DNA from: Conoideocrella luteorostrata
Lineage: Eukaryota > Ascomycota > Sordariomycetes > Hypocreales > Clavicipitaceae
Length of the DNA: 64,000 nt
Direction of reading: 5' to 3'
NCBI GenBank assembly: GCA_032433595.1
Contig: JASWJB010000121.1
Location: forward strand, 49,995-113,994
Shown in pieces: positions 35,291-45,930 of this stretch (positions are counted from its first letter, which is position 1; each line of letters starts with the position of its first letter). Both the position numbers and the translations under genes were made by a program. The notes under the pieces are model-generated. The model saw only the letters and a program-made list of their open reading frames with translations. It was not told the DNA's origin and made no database searches.

Positions 35291-37096
35291 ATGCGAGGTA
35301 ATTCCTTGATCTACGATGGGCTGTGGCGCTGCTTGTGTCCAGCTTTTGATGGGAGGTCTTTACGCCGAGCTGTGAGCTTAAAGACTGGTACAGCGCTCTC
35401 ATCAACGACGCTGTCGACTGTCGCATGCGCTCGGTCGGGCGAGAGGCGATTCGCGTCTAGTAATTTGGCAGAACCATCGCCCCAGACAACAATACCGGTC
35501 ACCATACCAGGCACAACAATTTCGCAATCGGCCAACAACGCTGTGCCGAAAGACGAACGTCTGCTGACGCCTGCGCCTCCGACGGAAGAAACATTGCGTA
35601 GTGCTTCCGCGGAAGAGATTATAGCGGCGCTTTTTACAATTCGGAACCCTCGAGGATGGCATTTCCACGGCCAAGAAATCGATCGTCACAGTCGGATAAT
35701 ACAGCTCGTTAGGTATCTCGTTACCGATCGAGGGCAACCCCCAAGCCCCTTCATATACGAATGCATGATGGACGCAATGGTCGACCCTCAGGGGTCCGTC
35801 CGAGGGATTCGCAAGCTCTTAGACGATATGGCAGTGCAGAACATGAAGCCCACAGCAACCATGTGCCATAGTGCCTTGGCTGCGCTGGCTAACCATCCAG
35901 ACTATGCCCTTCGACAGGAGATATTGGATACTATGCAGGAGTTTTGGTTCACGATCGACACTCCTGCGAAACAAAACGTGGTTCTTGGTTTGTTGCGCGA
36001 TGAGCAATACGAGCTTGCGTACCTGCGACTGACTGACATGATTAAACAAAACGCCCGCATTGAACTCTGGGTGTACGATATATTCATCATGGTGTTTGGG
36101 AAACTGGGCCATGTGGATGAAATGATGCTGCTTCTGTATCGACGAAAGAGTATGGAGAGCGCCGACGCCGCCATGACGAGTATTCTCTACTATGTACTGG
36201 ATGTGTCCAGCCAGGCGTTTCATTATCCTGGAACACTGTTTGCATGGAATAGCGTGGTGAGAAACTCACTGTGCGCACCATCGGACGGGATTGCTGAAAA
36301 TGTTCTCGCGACGGCGGCACGACACGGCGACACCTCGCTGGCGACCGAAGCCCTGGACATGATCTCCCATCGAACAAGGGTCCTTGCCCACCATTATGAG
36401 GCCGTTGCAGAGGCATTTGCCGCGAGTGGTGACATAGGTGGGGCATTTCGTATTCTGTGTATCATGAAGCAGAACGGCATTCGGATCGCCCGTGGGAACA
36501 CCCGGGCCGTGTACGAAGCGCTCCGACGACACCCGATGCTCATCTCTGAGGCGGAGGCAGCTCTACGAAGCATCTCGTCTGATCAGGAACTTCCCGCTGC
36601 GGCAGTAGGCGTTGTCATCGAAGCCATGGCCGAGTCACAGGGCACAGAAGCGGCCATGGACTTGTACCACGATGTGCCCACTTTATGCGGCGAGCCAATT
36701 GGCTCGGCCATCATGCAGACGCTCATCATGAACAGCAAGGACGTCGAAATCACGCGGGCCTTGGCAACGGACTACGCAGCCCTATTCACCGAAGACGATG
36801 ACCCCACCGGGCGTGCTCATGTGTATGGGCCTCTGGTAGTGGCTTGTGCAGAGGCGGGTGAGCTAAATCTGGCGTTCCGATTCGCCACACTGGCCGTGAA
36901 GGGGCGGGTTGGAGATTCCGGTAAGGACGATTTCGAGTGGATCAAAGTGTTGGTTAGCAAGGCGGTGGAGGCGGAGGACGGAAGGATATGGGGTGTGGTG
37001 GATGAACTTGGCAAAGATGAGGAGATGGGTGCTGTGGTTGGGAGGATCCTAAGGCAGATGAGGATAACGAGGAGGGCGGCCAGTATGAAGGTGTAG
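35291..37096 (+). CDS. Pentatricopeptide-repeat-like protein, probably mitochondrial
   Basis: Single-exon frame of 601 residues from the first in-frame ATG (35291). The N-terminus is rich in Arg, Ser, Leu and Ala and almost free of acidic residues for about 60 positions, ending near ERRFASSN, which suggests a mitochondrial targeting peptide. The rest is helical, with degenerate repeats of about 35 residues in PPR style (for example ELWVYDIFIMVFGKLGHVDE, and AEAFAASGDIGGAFRILCIM). Such proteins usually act in mitochondrial RNA processing or translation, or in respiratory complex assembly. I cannot say which orthologue this is, and PPR membership itself is a judgement from the repeat pattern. 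No transmembrane segment is evident. Confidence 0.8.
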   Translation: MRGNSLIYDGLWRCLCPAFDGRSLRRAVSLKTGTALSSTTLSTVACARSGERRFASSNLAEPSPQTTIPVTIPGTTISQSANNAVPKDERLLTPAPPTEETLRSASAEEIIAALFTIRNPRGWHFHGQEIDRHSRIIQLVRYLVTDRGQPPSPFIYECMMDAMVDPQGSVRGIRKLLDDMAVQNMKPTATMCHSALAALANHPDYALRQEILDTMQEFWFTIDTPAKQNVVLGLLRDEQYELAYLRLTDMIKQNARIELWVYDIFIMVFGKLGHVDEMMLLLYRRKSMESADAAMTSILYYVLDVSSQAFHYPGTLFAWNSVVRNSLCAPSDGIAENVLATAARHGDTSLATEALDMISHRTRVLAHHYEAVAEAFAASGDIGGAFRILCIMKQNGIRIARGNTRAVYEALRRHPMLISEAEAALRSISSDQELPAAAVGVVIEAMAESQGTEAAMDLYHDVPTLCGEPIGSAIMQTLIMNSKDVEITRALATDYAALFTEDDDPTGRAHVYGPLVVACAEAGELNLAFRFATLAVKGRVGDSGKDDFEWIKVLVSKAVEAEDGRIWGVVDELGKDEEMGAVVGRILRQMRITRRAASMKV

Positions 37097-37859
37097 GAGT
37101 TGCAGGTCAACGTCATTTTGCGGACCTGGCTCGCAGGCAGTGAGTGAATGGCAGGCCCGTTTGAACAACAACTGCCAAATCGTGAGGCTTGCTAAACTGG
37201 CTGTCGCATCGTATGAATTGGTTGTTGTAGCTACTGAAGGTCCTCAAACACAAGAAGACAGCTGTGTGAATGCTGCCACATTTGCCAAAATGCAAAAACG
37301 AAACAATACAAGGACAAACGCGCTGCTAGTATAAACCCCGTGATAACCTTCAAAGACAGGTGCAAATATTTCCAAGCTGTCTAAGAGGAATAAGAAGGTG
37401 GTGGATAAAGCCTGCTCGCCATGACGGGTATCCCATCTTCAAATCGCCATGTATCGAATATATGTGTATTCCACTCCGCACCCGGCCCTTCCCCTAGCAG
37501 CTGTTGCTGGCCGCAGAAACCGTGATGTGTTTCGGTTCGTCAGGTGTGTAGGAAGACCGGTGGTGGCTCGCGCTTATAATTGTAAGCAGACGCGAGAATT
37601 TAATGTCGCAGTCTCCTACGTCCGCACCATGAGTTTTGCCGTTCACGACCTACAATGATGGTCAGCGAGGCCATATCAGTCAATGCCATTTTGTGATCAT
37701 TTTGGTGCTGGGGACCTACTGGCTCTCCTTTTGTGTGAGCTGCCGCATATTTCTTCAGGACCTCAACCTCCTGATCTCGAGGAATCTCATGCTTTTCTTC
37801 GGTATAGTGAGTATAATAGATCATGAGTGTTCTCCCATCTGCAGCAGTTGTGTATATAT

Positions 37860-38026
37860 AGCCCTGATCAGTATTATTATGTCGTCCGCAAGCTAAGGAC
37901 GAGTGATGTAATGGAAACTTCAGGATTTCTGTATTGTATACGTAGCTCTGATCGGTGTTATCACGTCGTCCGGGAGCTCAGGGCGAGTGATGTAATAAAA
38001 ACTTCAGGATTTCTATATTCGAACTA
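37860..38026. repeat. 84-base tandem duplication
   Basis: Two adjacent copies, 37860-37943 and 37944-38026, share CTGATCNGTNTTAT, GTCGTCCG and CGAGTGATGTAAT followed by AAACTTCAGGATTTCT. About 11 of the first 72 positions differ, mostly transitions. The unit is a multiple of three, and in one forward frame both copies read through as related 28-residue peptides (DQYYYVVRKLRTSDV and DRCYHVVRELRASDV). Confidence 0.85.
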
Positions 38027-38131
38027 GAATCAAATAGATGGAGCTCACGTTGATTTGTCTACAGACGCTAGTATTTATATGTAACACGTCTGCCGTGTAA
38101 GCGGGGAAATCAAAGTTTGCTTTGCTTCATA

Positions 38132-38275
38132 AGCCATGTTCCGAATCCTCGTAGGCTTTGTTTGTTCTTAGCTGGTTCAGCTTCACAGGTTGAGTTCCGA
38201 ACCTGCTTGAACTTTAGTTGTTCTCAGCTTGTCTAACGTCACATGCTAAGTTCTGAACCATTTGAGACTCCGCTA
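38132..38275. repeat. 56-base tandem repeat, about 2.5 copies
   Basis: Units start with GTTCCGAATCC (38138), GTTCCGAACCTG (38194) and GTTCTGAACCAT (38250), exactly 56 bases apart. They share a TTNGTTGTTCTNAGCT middle and a CACATG/CACAGG end. Non-coding as far as I can see. Confidence 0.8.
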
Positions 38276-39286
38276 TATTTCTAAACTTTTCAGGGTATAT
38301 TTGCAAACGTTAGCCATGTAGTGGCTGGAGCTGACGGGAACATTTGGCGCCAAGCTCAAACCACTAAGTAAAATAGCTTCCACTCCCATCTTGTCTTATC
38401 TTGGCAGCATGTAAGTGACGCACTGGCTATTTTATGCTGCAGGATGTCACAACTCGGACTGGTCTAAGAGATAAACTAGATCAGGAATTTACGATGGCAC
38501 TGGGATGTCTTAGTCTGAACAAATAGAACGTCACGTCTGATGATAGACCGAAGATCTCAATCAGGTCGGAAACTTACATCACGGTAAAACATTTAGGTAC
38601 GTAATTGTGTTGCGAGCTAAATAAGAGCGAATATCTATCTATGAAGGTGAAATTTACGAATACATAAATACGTTGCGTGATCATGTCCTAGGGTTTTGAT
38701 CGCTTGGAGCGCTATGCTGTAGAGCCGTGGTTCCGACGATAACGGTAAAACTTCTTACTTTGGCGGAGGGAAGCTCACTCGGACAACCATGCAGACCGAA
38801 TTACGGATGACAGAGTTGTTTATATAGGCCGGCTATACGCTGCCGGAAACATTGACCAATAATTCGATATTCATAGTAATGGACTGGCGGATTTGTGTTG
38901 TGTGGCCTTGTGTAACGCCGTATGAGTTAGTACGTCGTTGATGGAGCTTGGTTCATGGCCGCGGAATAAATGGTGTGGCCGCCTAATGAACAACAAACAA
39001 TCAATTTTAAGGTTTATGTGTGTGTTCATGACTGACTGTGTTTACCGTGACTTTGCAACTATATTGAGTGATGCGGACGCAGAAGATTCGCTGATTATTG
39101 AAGTTACACTCTATATTGATCAGAATTTTCGCGTATTAATAGTTCAAATTATTAATATTATTATCTTCTCTTATTTATTTTTTGTGGTTAGATTCAGAGG
39201 GCTCGTATACTGTAATACGAAACTCTGACCAACCTATTAGACTACTATTATCTCGTTTCTCAGAGCCAGTTTGTCGCAGGATCAAC

Positions 39287-41006
39287 ATGTCAGGTCCAAT
39301 AATTCCAGAGACATCGCCGAAAAAAACATGTTTACTACGGGGATGAAGAGCGCTATGAAGATCTGGACAATTATAAGCAGTATGGATTCCATCCAATCCG
39401 GCTCGGCGACGTGCTTCCCAAGCCAGGCACGTGCGTCAGTAACGCCAACAGGGAACCCAGATATCGAATCTTGATGAGGCTCGATTATGGCGCATCTTCT
39501 ACGGTTTGGCTAGCTCGTGATCTTGTTGAAAAGTAGGGTTGTGTACGGCTCCTCGATTGTGTTAACCTAATAAACTGACTTCCTCTCACAGTCGTGATGC
39601 AGCTATTAAGGTCGGTCTAGGGAGGGATATCTCAAGTCGAAGCAGGGAAGCAGAAATTCTACGCAAGCTCAATGAGACTGGGCCGGGAGAACGTGGCAGC
39701 CAAAGAGTTATTGAACTCTCTGACGATTTTATTATCGAAAGGCCGAATGGATTCCATCAATGTTTGGTGACTGAAGTCGTCGCTCGACTAACTGACAAAG
39801 ACATCGCCAAGCGCCGGTCATCTTCGTTTGAAGCAGTAGTATGCCAGATCGTAGAAGGTTTTGCGTACCTTCATGCACATGGTATTGTACACGGAGGTAA
39901 AGTTGGCAGCGTACCGTACACTACACAATACTGAAAGAGGCTGATCATGATGTACAGATCCGCACTTTGGCAACTTTGGGATTGCCCTGCTACAACTAGA
40001 CCAGCTGGAGGAGGAGGACCTCCTGGATCAGGCCGTGATGCCTGAAACGATTCCTGTCATTCCACTCGACCGAAATTTCCCGATGAGTTCGGTGCCTCCT
40101 TATATTGTTGAGAATATGTCGCTGGGAGATTTTCTGGAATGCGCAAAAGCTATTCCAGAATGGAGCAGTCATGTCTGTCAAGATCCTATGTCACAGGCTA
40201 TATAAAATGCATTATTCACGCTATTAGTGTGGAGCTTCACCTTTTTTGCTGAATTTTGTGACATCCTAGACTCTGGAAGAGGTTCGTAGGTCTTGAACTC
40301 GCTTTGCATGGCACAACTAACGCCGGGTGGCCCACTTCATTAGCCTTCATGACAAGCGATCCACCACCAGATTTGACAGATGGAGTTCCGCGGGAGGTTC
40401 GCGCCCCAGAAATTCAATATAAAAGCTTATCTGAGGGCATACTCATGTCCACCTGGAGCAAAGAAGCTGACATTTGGGCTGTCGGATATATAGTACGTTA
40501 ATTTAAGTTAAGACTAAGGGCTTTCAAGGCATCGCGCTGACAAGTACTTACAGCTGTAATGCATTCAATCTAGTTGCGCACTATTCTCAGAATGGGTTAT
40601 GACAAAGTCTATCTTGACCATGCCGTTGAATTTGGGAGACCCACCCCGGAAGATTGGGATGATGAAGTTTGGGCTGCACATGATGGCGATGGTAAGCATG
40701 AGAACTGTTAGCTTCCATCTGATATATCGCGCGCCTTCTTCCGTTGATTGTCTTGATGGGGGCCGACATTTCCCAGCACATGACCGCGCAAAAGCTTGGG
40801 AGGAGGAGCGTGAGGCGCGGCGTGAGAACCTGCTGCGCCCCGGATGTAAGTCTGAGGTTCTCCAGGACGAGAAGAGAGCGCGCTTTCTTAACCTCATCAA
40901 GAAAATGGTCGTGACAAACCCCAAAGAACGAATGGCAATGCCGGAGGTGTTAACAGATTACTTTCTGATACCAGAGCTGAAAGAAGAGGAGGACGAAGAC
41001 GCGTAG
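39287..41006 (+). pseudogene. SRPK-like serine/threonine protein kinase gene, apparently damaged
   Basis: Six exons are inferred: 39287-39532, 39592-39896, 39958 to about 40172, about 40270-40492, 40574-40691 and 40777-41006, separated by introns of 59-98 bases. N-lobe features are intact: YKQYGFHPIRLGD, the glycine loop LDYGASSTVWLA, the lysine in RDAAIKVG, and a catalytic-type HGD-PHFGN. The C-lobe gives PREVRAPEIQY, SKEADIWAVGY and a final NPKERMAMPEVL. Two defects appear. The start codon and the kinase body are in different frames; a run of seven A at 39320-39326 would have to be six to join them. At the expected DFG site the frame reads VGLELAL, and no splice choice I tried restores DFG. 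Either this is a decaying gene or pseudokinase, or the A run is a sequencing error and the DFG exon is misjudged. The region is gene-poor. Confidence 0.6.
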
Positions 41007-43067
41007 ATTGCATGCTCTGCCCAGTCAGAACTATGAGCGGTATGAAACTTGCTATACTGCAGCAGTGCTTGCGCTCCTAGATACTCGTCGTGTATAGTAA
41101 CGGGGCAGTATGGAGTTAGCTTTCTCAAATTACGTACAAGAAGAGCGGTGCATGTCCAGGGCTCATCAGACTAGCATTCTCGTGCAACACAGTCTGCCCT
41201 TCCACACTCCTGGATTGCTATAATGCCGTAGCGTGAATTTGGCCGCTTCGTCTTTGTTCATGAGGACTGTGCACGCCTATTAATAGCGACTTATATGAAA
41301 GGGGGAGTGCCTGGTCCTGGCCTCGGGTTTGCGGTTTGCGCCTGTCAAGATATATATACCTGGCTGGCAAGTCACCGAATTCCAACCGAATCCGATTGGA
41401 CGGCCAATGCACTACTGGATTGGCAACTGAATTGTCTAATTTTTGTTTAAAACAAAAATTTGTTTCGTTCGTCGCTCGCGGACTCGTCTCAATAGGTAGC
41501 CACAACGGTATCGGAGGTGGGCTGTACGCTGCCGGAGAACATTAACGCTCAGTTCGTAGACTAAAGTGTCTCTTTCATGGCCGCCAGGTTCCCAACAGGG
41601 GTCCGTAGCCAATTCAAAGGTACGGAGTACACGTCTCGTCTACAATTTTGCGCTCCAATGAAAGGACCGGCCAGCAGCAGTCTTGAAAAAAAGAGGCACT
41701 TTACATGTCTCAAAGCACCGATAGCAGGAGTGCCCGTGGGGTCCCAGTCCGAGAGTGTGGTGGTTTTCACGGGGTGAAGAGCCCGACTATTCCTTACTTG
41801 ACAGCTCAGTACGGAATACTCCGTAGTCACTCGGTAATCCGTATCTACTATCTCCAGCTCAAAGAGGAATCAATTCCCGAACGCCAACAGCGGGTGGGGT
41901 TCACCCGAATAACGTACCCAGTCAGCGTCATGCATGGTTGGCATTAGAAAGCAGAATTCGCCGTGGAAATCAATTGTGGAGCCTGGCTGCGGAGCATGGA
42001 CGAACCAGGTGGGAGCTGGGGTGTTGGGAAGCAAGCCACGATGGAATCATAATTTTGGGTGTGACTACAGCGAGAGGGCAGGCAGAGGGTAGAGGTGAGT
42101 CATGGGAGGATTTTTATTTTATTTTGAAGCAGCACGAGGCTGTCTGTCTGTCGACCGTGTCGCAAAGACAGACACAGACACTACTACTGTTGCATCGCAC
42201 TGGCTCCTACACAGTATACAAAGTCTGCGGAGTATGTAGAGTGCAATATTCGGATATACGTGTGGATTGCCACGCCGGGAGGAACAATATTGTCACAATA
42301 GCACGACGTGTCTCGCGATGCAATGCACGCTTCCTTCCCACGTGCTTCAGCCCTTCCAGCCAACCTTGTTTGCCCTGCTGGGACATTCCCTCTCCTCTCC
42401 GCTTAATAAAGCCAGTCCTGCCTGCTGCACACCTGCGTCATCGTCGCTTGGTAATCTCAACGACTGGGCCATTCCCAAAGCAGTAACTTTCTCTTTTTTC
42501 CCCGTCGTGATTGGCTGCCAGCCCCCACACGCACATAACACGTCCCACAAAAAACGCTTTTAATTCCTAAACCCCGCCCCACTCCTCTCTTCGTTGCGCT
42601 CTATCTCCGGGTGGTAGATCCGATCAACACAAACGGAGTGACTCTTGCAGCTTGCAAGACTCTCTCTGGCTGTCAGATTAGCCATGGACAGGGGGGGTGA
42701 GAAAAGCGTCTAGCTGCCGTGGAGCCTTCTCGGAGTTATGGTAAGCCAAAAAAACATGGGCGGTCGAGGCACCGTGATTACATAGCAGCCGGTATGGTGT
42801 GCTTTTGAACGATGCCAAACATGTTGGCTTATCTGTAAGAGCGTCTACTCATCTCGGAGTATAAGTAGAAGGGCATCTATTTCACAATTTAAGCCCAAGG
42901 TCTACACAAAAACAACAATAATAGCAAACATCCTTCCATCTTTCATCACCTTCCTGTGGTAACGGGGCCAACACAGCTTCCACTCAAGAATTCTCGGTTT
43001 ATATAAAAACACACATAGACATATTACGCACACATACATCAATCCAGTCCCTGGATCTATGCCAAAA
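41007..43067. promoter_or_regulatory. Intergenic region upstream of the MFS transporter gene
   Basis: About 2 kb with no convincing gene. It carries TACGGAGTA at 41621 and ATACTCCGTA near 41817. A 182-codon open frame at 41938-42486 lacks an ATG at its start. The last 500 bases are pyrimidine- and A-rich, with TATAAGTA near 42860 and TATATAAAA near 43000, a plausible promoter and leader for the transporter. Terminus and expression cannot be judged from sequence. Confidence 0.5.
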
Positions 43068-44846
43068 ATGGCGGACATTATCCGCGATGCCCCCCTCGGC
43101 CAGCTCATTCGCCTCCTCACCTCCAACCGCCTCCTCCAGTACCCCGAAGAAAGAGCAGACTTTAAGCTCCCCCAGCCATGGCAACAGATGCTAGACAACC
43201 CCGACGCCATCATCGACGAGGACCAATCGCTCTCCCCAACGGTCGGCTCCGGAACCACCACGCCCGGCGATGACACCCCCGAAGGCCAGGGCCAGGGGCG
43301 GGACCTGCACCTGCACCGCGAAAAGACGCCATCCGAGGAACCAGCCTTTTCAGAAGCCCGCCGCGAAGCCGAGCAGCTTCACGAAATAGAAAAGACAAAG
43401 TCCATCCCCATTGTTCCTCGTCGCACCAAGGACGGCGCCATCCTCGTGGACTGGTACTTCTCCGACGATGCGGAGAACCCTCAGAACTGGTCCAACAAGA
43501 AGCGCGCCCTCGTTGTCACCATCATCTGTCTGTACACTTTTGTCGTGTACACTTCTTCGGCCATCTACACGACCTCCACGCAGGGAGTCATGGAGGAGTT
43601 CGGCGTGTCGCAGCTCAAAGCTACGCTCGGGCTGTCCATGTACGTGCTGGGCTACGGCGTCGGCCCCCTGATCTTCTCGCCGCTCAGTGAGATTCCTCGC
43701 ATCGGCAGAAACCCCGTCTACATCATCACCATGTTCCTGTTCGTCATCATCTCGATCCCAACAGCCTTTGCCCCCAACTTTGCCGGGTTGATAGTCCTCC
43801 GCTTCCTCCAGGGCTTCTTCGGATCCCCGTGCTTGGCTTCCGGAGGCGCCTCCCTCGGGGACATTTATTCCATGATGGCGGTTCCGTACGCCATGGTAGC
43901 ATGGGTGTCCGCGGCCTACTGTGGCCCATCAATAGGACCCCTGCTTTCCGGATTCGCTGTTCCCGTCAAGGGCTGGCGATGGTCGCTCTACGAGTCTATC
44001 TGGGCGTCGGCTCCGGTGCTGCTCGCGATGTTCATCAGCCTCCCCGAGACGAGTGGGCCCAATATCCTGCTCCGCCGGGCCCAGCGGCTCCGGAAGGTTA
44101 CCGGAAACGCGCGGTTCATGTCGCAGAGCGAAATCGACCAACAGAACATGAAGATGTCGAGCGTCTTCCTCGACGCCCTCATCAAGCCCATCGAGATCAC
44201 CTTCAAGGACCCGGCCGTCCTCTTCGTCCAGATCTATACAGCCATCATCTACGGCATCTACTACTCCTTCTTCGAGGTCTTCCCGCTCGTCTACCCCGTC
44301 TACTACCACATGAGCCTCGGCCAGATCGGCCTCGTCTTCCTCTGCATCCTCGTGTCCTGCATCCTCGGCGTCGCCGTCTACTGCAGCTACCTTTACTTCT
44401 ACATGGATCCTCGCATTCGCAAGTTCGGCTTCCCCTCCCAGGAGAATCGTCTCGTGCCTGCGCTGCCCGCGTCCTTTGGTCCAACCATAGGCTTGTTCCT
44501 GTTTGCCTGGACGGCCCGCGCCTCCATCCACTGGATCGTGCCCACCATCGGCATCACCATCTACGGGGCCACCTGCTTCGTCGTCATGCAGTGCATCTTC
44601 ATCTACGTCCCCCTCAGCTACCCACAGTACGCGGCTAGTCTGTTCGCCGCCAACGACTTCTTCAGAAGTGCCCTTGCTTGCGGCAGCGTCCTGTTCGCCA
44701 ACCCCCTGTTCCATAACTTGGGCGTCGCCGAGGGCACCACTCTGTTGGGCGGCTTGAGTGTTATTGGCATTGTTGGCATCTGGCTGCTGTACTTTTATGG
44801 TGCGAGGCTTCGTGCCCTCAGCAAGTTTGCTGTTTCTGACGAGTAA
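43068..44846 (+). CDS. Major facilitator superfamily multidrug transporter, DHA1 type
   Basis: Plasma-membrane proton antiporter of the DHA1 (12-helix) group that includes fungal fluconazole/benomyl/caffeine resistance pumps (family knowledge). Single exon, 592 residues from the ATG at 43068. An in-frame ATG three codons earlier (43059) has a poor context, whereas AAAAATGG at 43068 is strong and gives the usual MADIIRDAPLGQLIR start. A hydrophilic N-terminal region of about 145 residues ends in DWYFSDDAENPQNWSNKKR, the family's pre-TM1 signature. Motif A-like FSPLSEIPRIGRNP follows helix 2, and a motif C-like segment YCGPSIGPLLSGF lies in helix 5. The long central loop (PNILLRRAQRLRKVTGN) is typical. 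The stop codon overlaps a TAATAAA that may serve as polyadenylation signal. The substrate cannot be predicted. Confidence 0.93.
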   Translation: MADIIRDAPLGQLIRLLTSNRLLQYPEERADFKLPQPWQQMLDNPDAIIDEDQSLSPTVGSGTTTPGDDTPEGQGQGRDLHLHREKTPSEEPAFSEARREAEQLHEIEKTKSIPIVPRRTKDGAILVDWYFSDDAENPQNWSNKKRALVVTIICLYTFVVYTSSAIYTTSTQGVMEEFGVSQLKATLGLSMYVLGYGVGPLIFSPLSEIPRIGRNPVYIITMFLFVIISIPTAFAPNFAGLIVLRFLQGFFGSPCLASGGASLGDIYSMMAVPYAMVAWVSAAYCGPSIGPLLSGFAVPVKGWRWSLYESIWASAPVLLAMFISLPETSGPNILLRRAQRLRKVTGNARFMSQSEIDQQNMKMSSVFLDALIKPIEITFKDPAVLFVQIYTAIIYGIYYSFFEVFPLVYPVYYHMSLGQIGLVFLCILVSCILGVAVYCSYLYFYMDPRIRKFGFPSQENRLVPALPASFGPTIGLFLFAWTARASIHWIVPTIGITIYGATCFVVMQCIFIYVPLSYPQYAASLFAANDFFRSALACGSVLFANPLFHNLGVAEGTTLLGGLSVIGIVGIWLLYFYGARLRALSKFAVSDE

Positions 44847-45580
44847 TAAAGAGCCTATTTTGATATATACAATGTCTCGGCGTCTTGGCAACGATTATAA
44901 AGAAGAAGAAACTTGGCTACTTGGCTCTCAATGAACAAACATTTGGCATGGGAAGCCTGATTTGCGGGGGAAAGGGGAAGGGGGAACACGGTATACACTG
45001 GATGAGTCTGAATGGTTTAATATACACATTACACACATTATACACATGTGCCGGCATTGGACGGAGTTGGCGGTTATATTTGAGCTTAGAGGCACGGCAA
45101 TCTGCCGCTAATATTAGAACACAATATAGAAGAATGCAAACTAGACGATATTTCGAGCTTCTAGAAGTATGTCTGCTATGGCAAGCGATAAGCTCCGCAT
45201 GTAGTGTACGATGCGATGGGAAAAAACGAGCAAAAGCATCAATGTCAGGTAGCTCACAGACAATGTGGGCTTGATGAACCAATCGCCTCGCTCGTTGGGT
45301 ATATATATGTTAAAAAAAAGAAAAAAGCAGATTCCAGCGCCATATAGCCCCCCTTTGGTGTATCATCAATGCAAGAATATATATATATATATATAGATGT
45401 CGCAGTCGTCCGCCAGTGGTGGCCGTCAATCTTTATACCAGTCAATCAAGACACTTAATTGCCATGATTCCAGTTACTCTGCATTCCTTCCCATCCAAAG
45501 TTCTGAGGTTGGTCTTGCGAGGAGTTATCGCCCTCTTGGTTTCCGAGCCCTTACCAATTTTGGTTCTAGCCCTACTATCC
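44847..45580. other. Convergent 3' region between the MFS gene and the Zn2Cys6 gene
   Basis: About 730 bases. No gene seen. Contains an (AT)n tract near 45377-45396, A-rich runs near 45310-45325 and GTATATATAT-like sequence near 45298. Confidence 0.5.
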
Positions 45581-45930
45581 TTAACCTCGCCTATTTGTAG
45601 GCGACGATGTCTGTTGCTGTCCATATGGCCTCAAAGCAGCGTGGACTGCTGATGACGGATGAGTACCACCCGCGGTCAATGCTGCTGCTGGTGCGTTTCC
45701 ATAGTGATATGAGGATGGATAGTTGACTTTGAGTGCAGTCTTCTGATATGGGTTCTGTTTGTAACCAATCCTACCAGATACATCAACCAAAACACTGTTG
45801 TGGTTCGTGTATCCTCCAGCTGTTGCTCCGCCACCCACCGCTGATCGTCCGGACATATTACCGTCGTGTTTTGGGAAGTTGCTGCTCTGGTGTGGAGGTG
45901 CTTGGAATGCAGTCGTGGCTCTCTCAGAAG

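Larger units (their letters stand above)
37097..39286. other. Gene-poor region with two small tandem repeats
   Basis: About 2.2 kb without a recognisable gene. A 74-codon antisense frame at 37600-37824 starts with ATG and is charged and soluble-looking, but it matches nothing I know. The two tandem repeats are listed separately. The right end, 39110-39190, is very A/T-rich. Confidence 0.5.

Noticed and set aside
41938..42486. 182-codon open frame upstream of the transporter
   Set aside because: Begins at TTG, not ATG, with no family resemblance and a position in the presumed promoter.
43929..44891. 320-codon acidic frame antisense to the MFS transporter
   Set aside because: Asp/Glu-rich translation is the usual mirror of a GC-rich transporter gene; no motif.
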